A stretch of 35,700 nt of DNA from an uncultured Lewinella sp. (lineage in GTDB: Bacteria; Bacteroidota; Bacteroidia; Chitinophagales; Saprospiraceae), in contig CAJXOS010000059.1 of assembly GCA_913057725.1 (NCBI GenBank), positions 1-35,700 of the forward strand. The letters run 5' to 3'. Of the stretch, positions 25,830-34,307 are shown piece by piece. Numbering within the stretch: position 1 is the stretch's first letter; every line of letters begins with the position of its first letter. The notes under the pieces were generated by a model. It saw only the letters and a program-made list of their open reading frames with translations, was not told the DNA's origin and did not search any database. Made by a program: the position numbers and the translations under genes.

Positions 25830-25835
25830 CATTTG
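25828..25835 (+). promoter_or_regulatory. Candidate -7 box of the kinase-RapZ gene
   Basis: TACATTTG matches TAnnTTTG fully and lies 58 bases before the ATG at 25894, directly after the preceding terminator. I see no good TTG at the expected -33 distance, so it is tentative. Confidence 0.4.
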
Positions 25836-25893
25836 CGATAATTAGGAGTAGATACGCTGCCTATTACTACTCTGCAGATCAAATCAAGCCACC

Positions 25894-27345
25894 ATGGCCT
25901 CCATCGCAATCGAACAGAAACTTAGTGCGCTCTTTGAACAGTGGAGCGGCGAAGTCCCAACCTTAATGCTCCCGCTTGCTCCTTCAGGTTCAGATCGTAT
26001 CTACTATCGCCTGCAAAGCAAAAACAAGATCGCGGTCGGTGCTTACAATCCACACCCTCAGGAAAACGATGCCTTCATTAGTTTTTCCAGGCATTTCAAA
26101 GAAAAGGATTTACCGGTTCCAACGATTTTTGCAGAAGACCAGGCGCAGCAAATCTATTTGCAAGAAGACTTAGGGGCAACGACCCTATATAGTTACCTAC
26201 TGCAAAAGGGTGACTACTTTCCTGATTACCTGGTGAAGATTTACAAACGCGTGGTGGAGCAGCTGGCGCGCTTACAAGTGAAAGGAGGGGAGGGACTGGA
26301 TTATGATAAATGTTTTCCTCGTACCAACTTTGACAAGCAGTCCATGCTTTGGGATTTTAATTACTTCAAGTATTATTTCCTACGCTTGGCTTATATCCCT
26401 TTTGATGAACAACTGCTGGAGGAGGATGCTCATCGATTGGCTGATTATCTCTTAGAAACAGATACCTCGCATTTCATGTTCCGCGACTTCCAGACCAGGA
26501 ACATTATGATCAAAAATGGTGAACCCATATTTATTGATTATCAAGGTGGGCGACGGGGGGCCTTGCAGTATGATTTGGCGAGTCTGTTATATCAGGCGAA
26601 AGCAAATATTCCGGAAGATATCAGAGAAGAACTTCTGCATCACTATCTGGACGCACTTGCGGAAATAACCACCGTTGATCGAGATGAATTCATTACGCAT
26701 TACTACGGTTATGTCTTTATGCGTTGTGTGCAGGTATTGGGGGCATACGGTTTCCGTGGGTTGTATGAGCGCAAAGAGCACTTTCTTCAAAGCATCCCTT
26801 TTGCCTTACGGAATATCAAATGGTTGTTCGATAACGAGAAGGTTCCAGTAGATATTCCTGAATTGCGCCGGGCGCTAGAGGAACTGATCTCTTCAAAGAA
26901 ATTTGAGCCTTTTGATAAGATTAAGGCCAGCTCAAGTTTGCTTACTGTAAGTATTAACAGCTTTAGTTATAAGCAGACGGGAGTGCCCGAAGATAACTCG
27001 GGTAATGGTGGCGGTTTTGTCTTTGACTGTCGGTTTATACACAACCCGGGCCGCTATGAGCCTTACAAGAAACTCACAGGGCGAGATGAGTCTGTTATTA
27101 ATTTCCTGCAGCACCATAGTGAGATGGGGAATTATCTACAGGACATCTACCGCATAGTGGATGCTGCGGTAGAAGACTACATAGAACGAAGCTTCACCCA
27201 TTTACAGGTGAACTTCGGTTGTACTGGCGGGCAACATCGCTCCGTATATGCAGCTGATATGCTCGCTAAACACATTAAAGACAAATATGGGGTCAATGTA
27301 GTGCTTCACCACATTGAGCAAGAGAAGAAGAACTGGGAGAATTAG
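25894..27345 (+). CDS. Aminoglycoside-phosphotransferase-fold kinase fused to RapZ C-terminal domain
   Basis: 483 residues. The N-terminal 330 form an APH-type kinase resembling the amino-sugar anomeric kinase AmgK, with MFRDFQTRN holding catalytic Asp198 and Asn203, IDYQGG with metal-binding Asp215, and YDLASLL (226-232). The usual His of the HxD motif is Phe196 here. Residues about 347-480 match the RapZ C-terminal domain: FVFDCRFIHNPGRYEPY, LTGRDESV and FGCTGGQHRSVYAADMLAKH (441-460). In E. coli, RapZ binds glucosamine-6-phosphate and a small RNA through this half, joined there to a P-loop kinase. I infer a kinase of recycled MurNAc/GlcNAc with an amino-sugar sensor. The gene ends 1 base from the convergent AsmA-like gene. 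Confidence 0.88.
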   Translation: MASIAIEQKLSALFEQWSGEVPTLMLPLAPSGSDRIYYRLQSKNKIAVGAYNPHPQENDAFISFSRHFKEKDLPVPTIFAEDQAQQIYLQEDLGATTLYSYLLQKGDYFPDYLVKIYKRVVEQLARLQVKGGEGLDYDKCFPRTNFDKQSMLWDFNYFKYYFLRLAYIPFDEQLLEEDAHRLADYLLETDTSHFMFRDFQTRNIMIKNGEPIFIDYQGGRRGALQYDLASLLYQAKANIPEDIREELLHHYLDALAEITTVDRDEFITHYYGYVFMRCVQVLGAYGFRGLYERKEHFLQSIPFALRNIKWLFDNEKVPVDIPELRRALEELISSKKFEPFDKIKASSSLLTVSINSFSYKQTGVPEDNSGNGGGFVFDCRFIHNPGRYEPYKKLTGRDESVINFLQHHSEMGNYLQDIYRIVDAAVEDYIERSFTHLQVNFGCTGGQHRSVYAADMLAKHIKDKYGVNVVLHHIEQEKKNWEN

Positions 27346-27346
27346 C

Positions 27347-29959
27347 CTATCCTCCCGAGTTGCCCCCTTCGATTTCCATATCCAGAAATTCCGGTTCATC
27401 GCTATCGGGGTCTTCCTCAAATTCGGGGATGTCTCGCCAATCCACTGGTTCATCAACGAGTTCGATGATTGTACCGAAACGCCGTTCGAGCTCGAAGTGA
27501 ATATCGCGTTTACGCTGCTCGCTTTCCTGAAAGTCATTCCGAACGCGTCGCTTGTCCGAGTTGAATTGATAATCATCCAAGTTGCCTAAGATGGCATAAT
27601 ATAGATTGAAGAATCCTTTTCTACGAGCCGGTTTCGGTCTTAGTGAAGGATTGTGACGACGGAAACGGTCTGCCATTACTTGCCCCGCATTTACCTTCAC
27701 ATAGTAAGCAATGTCTTGGTCGAAGCTGTGTTCGCCACTGATGGTCATATTGAGGGCATTGCTCTGGATAAACATCACCGGTAGGTAGAGTTTGCGATTT
27801 CTAATCTCAAAGAAGTTCTGGAGGTTAGTAAATCGTATCTCCCGTAAATCACGAATATTGACAAAAGAAGAAAAGTCTTCGAGCATCGCGAAGTCCTGCA
27901 ATGCCCCATCCTTGATGCCCAGTCCTGCGAGTACCCGGAGTTTGTCTTCCAGGAAGTTTCCTTGCTCGTCGAAGAAGCACTCCAGGTAAATCTTTGTGTC
28001 TACCCTACCGGCAAGATTATCTGCCACGAGAAAATCCTGTCCAAAGTTTTCCGATTGTCGGAAGAACTCATGAATATCAATGGCATTACCAGTTAGTTTA
28101 GCAGTGAGGGATGGGGCGTCGTTGAAGTTCATTTCGCCTTCTAGAATGAATTCTCCGTTCATTGCTTGCGTCTGGCCATCAATGCTCATTATTCCTTCTT
28201 GAAACTGCAAGTTCCCTTTGAAGTCCTCTCCTTCTATTTCTCCGTAGTTGAATGCTTGAATCTCAGCGGTGAAGGTCCCGTCAAGGAATTGAGTGAAGAA
28301 AGCGCGCTTTTCGACCTCCGCTTGTGACAGGGAGTCTGTAGTACCAGTGGCCTCTGCTTGTTCTTGGGCTTCCTCGGAAGGAGCACCCAACGCCAGAAGT
28401 TGGTCTATATCTAGTTCTGTGGCCTTGAGTTCTGCTTCAAACTGTAGGCGAGCATTCTGTGAGTTGACAGAGTCGGCGAATACAACGGGGAGAATATTGG
28501 AAGCTGTTCCTGCAAAAGTGATATCCGTACCGGGAGCTACTAGTCGTACACCGTTTGCACTAAGACGGTTTTGTTCTAGTAAAATTCTTCCTTCCGCAAG
28601 ACTTACATCCTCGCCATTCACAGTAAAGCCCGCATCCTCAAAATCAACCTCACCACTCATTTTTGCACGCGAGTCGTACTGGTTGCTGATCATGTCTTTG
28701 TATCGTCCACTGATTTGGAGGTGACGAAGATGAATTTTCCCTTGTGCATCCGTAATTCTTTCATCAGGGATAAAGCCCATGATCGCGCCCGGAGCAAAGG
28801 TGCCGTCAGCTGCAAAAATTATGCGTGGATCGTCAAAGTTTTCTACCGTAAGATCTAAAGCAAAAGGCTCGCGTTCAAATTCACCATGGAGGTTTTCCAG
28901 GACAAGCTTAGAGGTCGTTTCACTTTGAGATGCCCCATTGGTGAAGAAGGCAACAAAACCCAAGTCTCTAACGCGTGCCTTGATGCGATCTCCCCCTAAA
29001 CGGCCATCAGAGAAGCGTAGCTCTGCCTTGATTTTGGGTTGGCGACGATCAGCATAGATACCCTCGATGTCAGCAGAGAAGGTGAATTCACCGCTGGTTT
29101 CTACGCCTGATATATTGTCTTTATACGCTTTAGGAAGCAGGCTTACCATGTCTTCCAGCTGGGCATCCTGCGACTGAATTTCCAAATCAATGAAATGATC
29201 TTCTTCGCCAATGCGAACGTTTCCAGAAGCAGTGAGTGGGAGTGCCCCGAGCTCAATGTTAAGCTGTTCAATCTGATATTGACCCGTCTCTGTGTTTACA
29301 GCTAGTTTAGTGACGTAATTGAGGGGCTCATTGGAGATTAGCGTTTCGTTTTCAGAAACGACCGCAGCAATGTGTATATCTGCCTCTGAACTCAATTGGT
29401 AATTAGCTGCGCCAAATTGTCCACCAAATTTTGCTTCATTAATGTGAAGTGCCATACGCTGTTGCGTAGCCTCATCAGTATATCTGACTCGCATATCTTC
29501 AATCAAGGCCTCTTGAAGGTTGATTTGTGCGGAACTTGCTTCTTCTGACTCAACTTCCTCAGAGGCTTCGAATATGTCATAGTTGCCATTCCCGCTTCGG
29601 TCGATTTTGATATTTAGCTCTCCCTCTCTAATGAGTACAGATTTTAGTTGAATGTTCGAACTCAGTAAACTGAGCAAGCCGGCACGGAATGACAACTCGG
29701 AAGCTTGTAGAAGTGGCTCCCCATCTGTACCAGCAAGGGTCACGCCTTGCAGGTTGGCACCGAGGTTGGGGAAAGTGCGGATAAAGGAAAGGTCAAAACC
29801 CTGAATTTGAAGCTCGGTTTTGAGCTGAGCATTCACCTGGTCTACCACTTGCTCACCGATGCGGTCGGCAAAGAAGCTGGTTGTGACCCAGAGAACACCA
29901 ACAAGAAGCAAAAGAAAGATGCCAAGAAAGATCAATAGTCGGCGTAAAAGGCGTTTCAT
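27347..29959 (-). CDS. AsmA-family protein
   Basis: 870 residues. One N-terminal transmembrane helix (about 7-28) follows a basic start (MKRLLRRLL). The AsmA N-terminal region continues with LQIQGFDLSFIRTFPNLGANLQGVTLAG, and the C-terminal AsmA-like region spans about 530-800, including IKDGALQDFAMLEDFSSFVNIRDL. The family forms long beta-rich bridges in the periplasm thought to move or order lipids to the outer membrane (TamB, YhdP and VPS13-like relatives). The C-terminus is very acidic. It is a single gene, convergent with the kinase-RapZ gene with 1 base between, so its terminator must lie inside that gene. Confidence 0.9.
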   Translation of the reverse strand: MKRLLRRLLIFLGIFLLLLVGVLWVTTSFFADRIGEQVVDQVNAQLKTELQIQGFDLSFIRTFPNLGANLQGVTLAGTDGEPLLQASELSFRAGLLSLLSSNIQLKSVLIREGELNIKIDRSGNGNYDIFEASEEVESEEASSAQINLQEALIEDMRVRYTDEATQQRMALHINEAKFGGQFGAANYQLSSEADIHIAAVVSENETLISNEPLNYVTKLAVNTETGQYQIEQLNIELGALPLTASGNVRIGEEDHFIDLEIQSQDAQLEDMVSLLPKAYKDNISGVETSGEFTFSADIEGIYADRRQPKIKAELRFSDGRLGGDRIKARVRDLGFVAFFTNGASQSETTSKLVLENLHGEFEREPFALDLTVENFDDPRIIFAADGTFAPGAIMGFIPDERITDAQGKIHLRHLQISGRYKDMISNQYDSRAKMSGEVDFEDAGFTVNGEDVSLAEGRILLEQNRLSANGVRLVAPGTDITFAGTASNILPVVFADSVNSQNARLQFEAELKATELDIDQLLALGAPSEEAQEQAEATGTTDSLSQAEVEKRAFFTQFLDGTFTAEIQAFNYGEIEGEDFKGNLQFQEGIMSIDGQTQAMNGEFILEGEMNFNDAPSLTAKLTGNAIDIHEFFRQSENFGQDFLVADNLAGRVDTKIYLECFFDEQGNFLEDKLRVLAGLGIKDGALQDFAMLEDFSSFVNIRDLREIRFTNLQNFFEIRNRKLYLPVMFIQSNALNMTISGEHSFDQDIAYYVKVNAGQVMADRFRRHNPSLRPKPARRKGFFNLYYAILGNLDDYQFNSDKRRVRNDFQESEQRKRDIHFELERRFGTIIELVDEPVDWRDIPEFEEDPDSDEPEFLDMEIEGGNSGG

Positions 29960-30055
29960 AGTTTTGAAGTGTGGATGTTAAGTTGATAACTGACTGAGTT
30001 GCTGTGGCATTGCCCCTACGGGAGAAAAATATTTTGCTTTTTTTAAGCACAGCTC

Positions 30056-30086
30056 TTGCAAAATAAAAAAACGCCGCATATATTTG
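30056..30086 (+). promoter_or_regulatory. Promoter of the tRNA-Val gene
   Basis: TTG (30056-30058), 20 bases, then TATATTTG (30079-30086) is a strong match to the Bacteroidota vegetative promoter. It gives a leader of about 70 bases before the mature tRNA. Confidence 0.75.
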
Positions 30087-30160
30087 CACTCGCTTTACAA
30101 GCAAGGGTAGGTAATCCCAAGAATATTGGTCTCCGTTTTTTACCCCTGCTAATGAAATTC

Positions 30161-30235
30161 GGGCGATTAGCTCAGTTGGTTTAGAGCACCTCGTTTACAC
30201 CGAGGGGGTCGGGAGTTCGAGTCTCTCATCGCCCA
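30161..30235 (+). tRNA. tRNA-Val (anticodon UAC)
   Basis: 75 bases forming a full cloverleaf. The acceptor stem is GGGCGAT with ATCGCCC, the D arm GCTC/GAGC, and the anticodon stem CCTCG/CGAGG with loop TTTACAC (anticodon TAC at 30196-30198). The T arm is GGGAG-TTCGAGT-CTCTC with one G-T pair, and the discriminator is A. The CCA end is not encoded. It is a single tRNA gene with its own promoter and terminator, divergent from the AsmA-like gene. Confidence 0.97.
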
Positions 30236-30247
30236 CTACAAAATCAA

Positions 30248-30287
30248 AAGCGGGTTCGAGCATTGCTTGGACCCGCTTCTTGTTTTC
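30248..30287 (+). terminator. Terminator of the tRNA-Val transcript
   Basis: A 14-base stem with two G-T pairs joins 30248-30261 and 30265-30278, with a 3-base loop (ATT). It is followed by CTTGTTTTC, 12 bases after the tRNA end. Confidence 0.75.
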
Positions 30288-30303
30288 AGTCCTACCAGAA
30301 TAA

Positions 30304-30338
30304 GAAAAAGCCCTGATGAGTCTCATCAGGGCTTTTTC
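30304..30338. terminator. Bidirectional terminator between tRNA and the DUF4097-like gene
   Basis: A 16-base perfect stem (30304-30319 with 30323-30338, GAAAAAGCCCTGATGA arm) has a 3-base loop. Runs of five A and five T at the ends make it usable from both strands. It mainly serves the minus-strand sigma operon. Confidence 0.88.
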
Positions 30339-30364
30339 CGTTATATCGATTATCGAACTTCCGT

Positions 30365-31498
30365 TTAGTTGGTGCGAACTAAGAGTCCACCGTAGCTCAT
30401 GCGAGCTTTAATCGTGCTATTGCCACCGCTTCCCATAGTACCGCGTACTTCATGAGAACTACCTTCTTGTGCATCATAGTTTTTATTGATGCCAGAAGAT
30501 GGCAAGCGGATATCAGCATAGTTGCTAGAAAGATCTAGTGAACAGTTTACGCCACTATCCATGTATAGCTTGAAGTCGGTGTATCGGCCGTTGAGTGTGA
30601 TTTCATCAAAACTCGTCTCAACCTGAGTTGCTTTCGCAGAACCGTAAGCCATGTCCAAGTTCATTCGACGAGCTAAGCGTTCTACTGCTACATTTGTATA
30701 GTGCGTCTCGACCACAACTTCTTCGGCAAAGCCGATCGATACGTTGTCGTATTTACCATCATTGCGGAATTCTCGGATCTCACCAAGTTGGAAGGTAGAG
30801 TAGCGAGAGTCACTTACAACATCACCTGCGCGGTCAACCATCAGTTTGCCGTAGCGAACATCAATCGTAACATCACTAGCTTCTTCTACCTTAAGATTGC
30901 CGTAGGCAAGATCTACACTTAGATCGCGAGAACGAATGAGTGTTCCGTTTCCGTAGGCTAGGTTCACTTCGCTGTCTTCTCCGAGGCCGTCTAGTTTGAA
31001 GTTTCCATACTTCACGGTAAACTCACCTCGTCCGGCAATCGCTGCAGAATATACATCGCAGTACTTAGCAGTCACATCAAGGTTGCCAGAAGCAGGCATG
31101 TAAACCTCGTAATTGATGGAAAAATCGTCGCTGTTGTCGCTCCAACTCCACCAGCTACTCTTACGGTCGGCAATTTCTGTTTCCGCCGAAACTTGATCTG
31201 ATGAGTTAGAGAAATCAATACTGATACGGTCAAAAACTTCTTGAGCATCATCTTCGTTCTTGGCATCTACGACAATCTTTACAGAGATTCGTACAGCACT
31301 TTGGTCCCAAGTTTTGATGTCAATTTTACCGTGTTTGTTTGTTAGTTCTACCACGCCATCGGCCGACATGTTGAACTGCTTGTTAATTGTTTTCGTGAAC
31401 TCCCGTAGCGGAGCCGTTTCCGCCGATAGTTGGCCCACTACGAGCACGGCGGCCACAAGCAAGCTGCCTGCTCGGAGTAGTTTAAATACTGGTTTCAT
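30365..31498 (-). CDS. DUF4097-like secreted protein with tyrosine repeat
   Basis: 377 residues with a signal peptide (about 1-26). From residue 146 on, a tyrosine followed by a small or polar pair and a hydrophobic strand (YGNFKL, YGNLKV, YGKLMV) recurs at 146, 164, 182, 199, 216, 233, 250, 267, 285, 306, 327 and 369. Spacing is 17-18 residues, later 21. This fits a beta-solenoid with one Tyr per coil, as in DUF4097/putative auto-transporter adhesin families. NKHGKIDI at 54-61 may be an earlier coil. It overlaps the anti-sigma gene by 17 bases, making it the third gene of the sigma operon. It may be an envelope component or the signal sensed by that system, which is an inference. Confidence 0.85.
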   Translation of the reverse strand: MKPVFKLLRAGSLLVAAVLVVGQLSAETAPLREFTKTINKQFNMSADGVVELTNKHGKIDIKTWDQSAVRISVKIVVDAKNEDDAQEVFDRISIDFSNSSDQVSAETEIADRKSSWWSWSDNSDDFSINYEVYMPASGNLDVTAKYCDVYSAAIAGRGEFTVKYGNFKLDGLGEDSEVNLAYGNGTLIRSRDLSVDLAYGNLKVEEASDVTIDVRYGKLMVDRAGDVVSDSRYSTFQLGEIREFRNDGKYDNVSIGFAEEVVVETHYTNVAVERLARRMNLDMAYGSAKATQVETSFDEITLNGRYTDFKLYMDSGVNCSLDLSSNYADIRLPSSGINKNYDAQEGSSHEVRGTMGSGGNSTIKARMSYGGLLVRTN

Positions 31499-32057
31499 TG
31501 CTGTTGTTGTCTGGTGTAGTAATATTGTTATTGTTGGCTTCGATCTGTTCGAGAATGCGCTCTAGGATTTCTAGCTTCAGACGGTAGCTATCAATTAGCT
31601 GCTGCACAATCTGCTCTTCCCGACCGGGAGGGGCATTTTCCAACTCCTGACGCAATTCCTGCATAGCTTGATCCACTTGAGCTAGGTCCGCATCAATTTC
31701 TGGATCCTGCGTGTAAGTAGTCAGGCGAGCATAATTTTCTTCAATGCGTTGGTTGTAATAGACTTCCATCTCTCCAAATTCCGGAGCGACTTGTTCTATC
31801 AAATCTTGTGCGGTAGGCTGATTGCTCTGCTTCGTCAGGTATGCGCCACCAAAGGCACCTACACTTAGCAGGATGACTACAGAGGCGGCAATTTGGTACC
31901 ATGGCCGGCGGCTCCGTAGCGGATGTATATTGGCTGCGGGGGCTTCTTCTCCTTCGAGGTCCTTCTCGATCGCTGCCCACAGCTTCAGACTCGGGCGCGC
32001 ATCGTCAAATGCATCCCGGTTATCCTGGATGAATTGTTCTAAATCGTTCTTTTGCAT
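31482..32057 (-). CDS. Probable membrane anti-sigma protein
   Basis: 191 residues. A cytoplasmic N-terminal part (1-52: EQFIQDNRDAFDDARPSLKLWAAIEKDL) is followed by one transmembrane helix (about 54-74) and a periplasmic, largely helical tail rich in Glu and Gln (about 85-175) that may form a coiled coil. There is no zinc-binding HxxxCxxC, so it is not a ZAS-type factor. The position just after an ECF sigma gene, 82 bases downstream, and the single-helix topology are what suggest an anti-sigma role, not a sequence motif. The DUF4097-like gene overlaps its end by 17 bases. Confidence 0.75.
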   Translation of the reverse strand: MQKNDLEQFIQDNRDAFDDARPSLKLWAAIEKDLEGEEAPAANIHPLRSRRPWYQIAASVVILLSVGAFGGAYLTKQSNQPTAQDLIEQVAPEFGEMEVYYNQRIEENYARLTTYTQDPEIDADLAQVDQAMQELRQELENAPPGREEQIVQQLIDSYRLKLEILERILEQIEANNNNITTPDNNSNETSI

Positions 32058-32139
32058 TTTTCACTCGCTTTACACCCTACATCATCAAATTGTAGGGGAT
32101 AATATACTTCCAGCCGTATACCCGTTCAGGAGAACCTGA

Positions 32140-32703
32140 TTAGGCATAATCTGACTGCAAAATTTCTTTCAACTTTTTCCGGGCTCGGCAATATTGCGAC
32201 TTAGATGTCGCTTCACTCACGCCAAGAATACCCGCAATTTCCTGATGGTCGTACCCTTCTAATGCGTAGAGGCTAAAGACGGTACGGTATCCATCGGACA
32301 ACCGCGACATTGCTTGTTTGACCTTGGTCACATTCAGGCCGGCTGGTATGGGTGGTTCGTTAGCTTCGTCTACGGGATCCAATTTTGCATCCCATTCCGA
32401 AAACTGAAGCCGGCGCTTTTTTAGAAAATTGATGCAGTTGTTCACTACGATCCGCTTGATCCAGGCGCCGATGGCGCTTTCAAAGCGGAAAGAATCAATT
32501 TTCCGGAAAACCTGCACGAAGGACGTTTGTAGTACATCTTCCGCATCGTGTTCATTGGAAAGCATCCGCAAGCACACGTTGTACATGGCGCGGTTATATT
32601 GCTTATACAAATCGAACTGTGCCTGTCTATTGCCTTGTTGACACCTTTCAATAAGATCCCGATGCGTATTCACATAGTCCAATGCGGCCTTCTTGCGTTT
32701 CAT
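32140..32703 (-). CDS. ECF-type RNA polymerase sigma factor
   Basis: 187 residues from ATG 32703. The frame extends two codons upstream to a TTG, which is less likely. Region 2 shows FDLYKQYNRAMYNVCLRMLSNEHDAEDVLQTSFVQVF and IGAWIKRIVVNNCINFLKKRR. Region 4 shows LSDGYRTVFSLYALEGYDHQEIAGILGVSEATSKSQYCRARKKL. It heads a three-gene unit with a membrane anti-sigma protein and a secreted DUF4097-like protein, and so probably controls an envelope response and its own operon. The upstream 261 bases carry a palindrome and a TTGCAA repeat. Confidence 0.93.
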   Translation of the reverse strand: MKRKKAALDYVNTHRDLIERCQQGNRQAQFDLYKQYNRAMYNVCLRMLSNEHDAEDVLQTSFVQVFRKIDSFRFESAIGAWIKRIVVNNCINFLKKRRLQFSEWDAKLDPVDEANEPPIPAGLNVTKVKQAMSRLSDGYRTVFSLYALEGYDHQEIAGILGVSEATSKSQYCRARKKLKEILQSDYA

Positions 32704-32736
32704 GACCAAATGTTGCCGTAGCTAATTTAGAAATTT

Positions 32737-32834
32737 ACCGGGAGGCTTATCCCCCCGGTCGTTTCTAATTTTACAGTGGGGTGATTCTGTTTACTTACAT
32801 TGATAAGGACAGGGGCCTTTGCAAAGGGTTGCAA
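32737..32834 (-). promoter_or_regulatory. Upstream region of the sigma operon: palindromes and hairpin
   Basis: CCTTTGCAAAGG (32816-32827) is a perfect 12-base palindrome. TTGCAA occurs at 32819-32824 and 32829-32834, 10 bases (one helical turn) apart. ACCGGG (32737-32742) can pair with CCCGGT (32754-32759), a hairpin in the likely leader, 34 bases before the ATG. No clear TAnnTTTG is seen: AACATTTG, 4 bases before the ATG, has one mismatch. It may be an operator or a promoter for the ECF factor itself. Confidence 0.35.
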
Positions 32835-32964
32835 GTGGAGAGAAAAAATTATTGTACTAACACCATAATTTTTTTAGAAAGAGGTATGCTTTCTCCTTTT
32901 ACGAGAACGTAATTCTATTTTATCTGGCTGTTTTTCAGTTGTTTGTGTTCTGTAGGTAGTGTGT

Positions 32965-34233
32965 TTATATGGTTTTCAATGCGCCTAATAAATAATCAAT
33001 ATCTGCCTTGGTGTTGAAAATCGCTAGTGATATTCTTAATCCATTCAAGTCGTGTGAACTCATTGGGCGGCAATCAATCTGAAATTCTTCCGCCAACTGC
33101 TTTTTTACCTCTTTGACGTCTTTACCCACAACTTCCACGGTTTGTATACCGGCAGAGAGCATATCTGATGCAGGGGTTTTTAGGGCGAACCTTTCATCTC
33201 CGGCTAATTGATCTCGGAGATAGTGCTTGAGTTCGTACACTCGGCTTTCGATTTTTTCGGCACCAACAAGCTCACGAAAATCCAGGGCTGCCCCTAAACC
33301 AAGCAATTCTGGAAGGTTTCTGGTATTGTAATTTTCGAAACGACGAATACTAGGATCATCATATCCTCGGCAAACAACTAACGGACTTAGCAATTTCTGT
33401 GCCGTTTCGGTGGCATAAAAAATGCCCATGCCTTTGGGTGAAAACAACCACTTATGACTGCTAGAGGTAAAGAAATCGCAACCTAGTTCTTCCAGGTTGA
33501 TTTCGAACATCCCCATAGATTGAGCACCATCTACTGCTACCAAGACGCCGTGCTCATGGGCCATCTCTGTAATTTCCTTTACGGGAAGTCGCATCCCATT
33601 GGTGTTTGTTACATGCACCAGCGATATGACTCGTGTTTTTCTTGTTATGGCTTGGCGGAATAGGTCAACGACTTCTTCTATGCTATTGGGGAGTAACGGT
33701 AGCTCAACTGTTTTAAGAACGGCTCCCTTGTGTTCTTGCCAATGCTTCCAGGGAATCCGTGCACTCGTATGTTCGTGATTACTTAGTAAAACCTCTTCCC
33801 CTTTTTCGAGCTGAAGGCTAGAGGCAATGAGGTTCATACCTTCTGTAGTGTTATGGATTAAGGCGATTGTTTCGGGAGAAACACTAAATAATGCAGCTGC
33901 TTTTTCCCGCACTGCTTCTTTTTGATCAGCCCAGCCACCCCACATGTACTTAGAGGGAAATCCGTCTAGTGTTCTGCGAAACTGTTCGGTGGCCTTTACC
34001 ACATATTCCGGACAAGTACCCAGAGAGCCATTGTTGAAATAACGCAATTCTTCTTCCAGTACGAATTGACTTTTTACTAACTCCCAGTAGCCCTCATCAT
34101 TGTTAGTGTCTGATAGCCGCTGGGCTAGTTGAGATTCTCTATGTTGGAGCGCGAGCAATTCAGAAGGAGCTAACAGTGCGGCACCAGCAATTGCAGTAAG
34201 GCTATTCGATAGCCAGGATCTTCTCGAAATCAT
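32965..34233 (-). CDS. Class V aminotransferase with Tat-type signal (isopenicillin N epimerase-like)
   Basis: 422 residues from ATG 34233. A TTG 30 bases upstream extends the frame, but the ATG places SRRSWLSNSLTAIAGAALLAP at the very start, as expected for a twin-arginine signal. The pyridoxal phosphate site is visible as LVAVDGAQSMGMF with Asp235 and Gln238, and the Schiff-base Lys261 in SSSHKWLFSPKG. The family includes cysteine desulfurases and isopenicillin N epimerase, and the exported form fits the latter group, whose substrates are mostly unknown. Export of a PLP enzyme as a folded protein is the normal use of Tat. It is divergent from the dipeptide epimerase-like gene, sharing a 125-base upstream region. 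Confidence 0.88.
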   Translation of the reverse strand: MISRRSWLSNSLTAIAGAALLAPSELLALQHRESQLAQRLSDTNNDEGYWELVKSQFVLEEELRYFNNGSLGTCPEYVVKATEQFRRTLDGFPSKYMWGGWADQKEAVREKAAALFSVSPETIALIHNTTEGMNLIASSLQLEKGEEVLLSNHEHTSARIPWKHWQEHKGAVLKTVELPLLPNSIEEVVDLFRQAITRKTRVISLVHVTNTNGMRLPVKEITEMAHEHGVLVAVDGAQSMGMFEINLEELGCDFFTSSSHKWLFSPKGMGIFYATETAQKLLSPLVVCRGYDDPSIRRFENYNTRNLPELLGLGAALDFRELVGAEKIESRVYELKHYLRDQLAGDERFALKTPASDMLSAGIQTVEVVGKDVKEVKKQLAEEFQIDCRPMSSHDLNGLRISLAIFNTKADIDYLLGALKTI

Positions 34234-34307
34234 GCTTGTAGGAAGTAGGTTATTCTCCCTCAAGATAGTGATGGCCGATGGTATTGAGCACTCAGGGCAG
34301 GCAGGAA

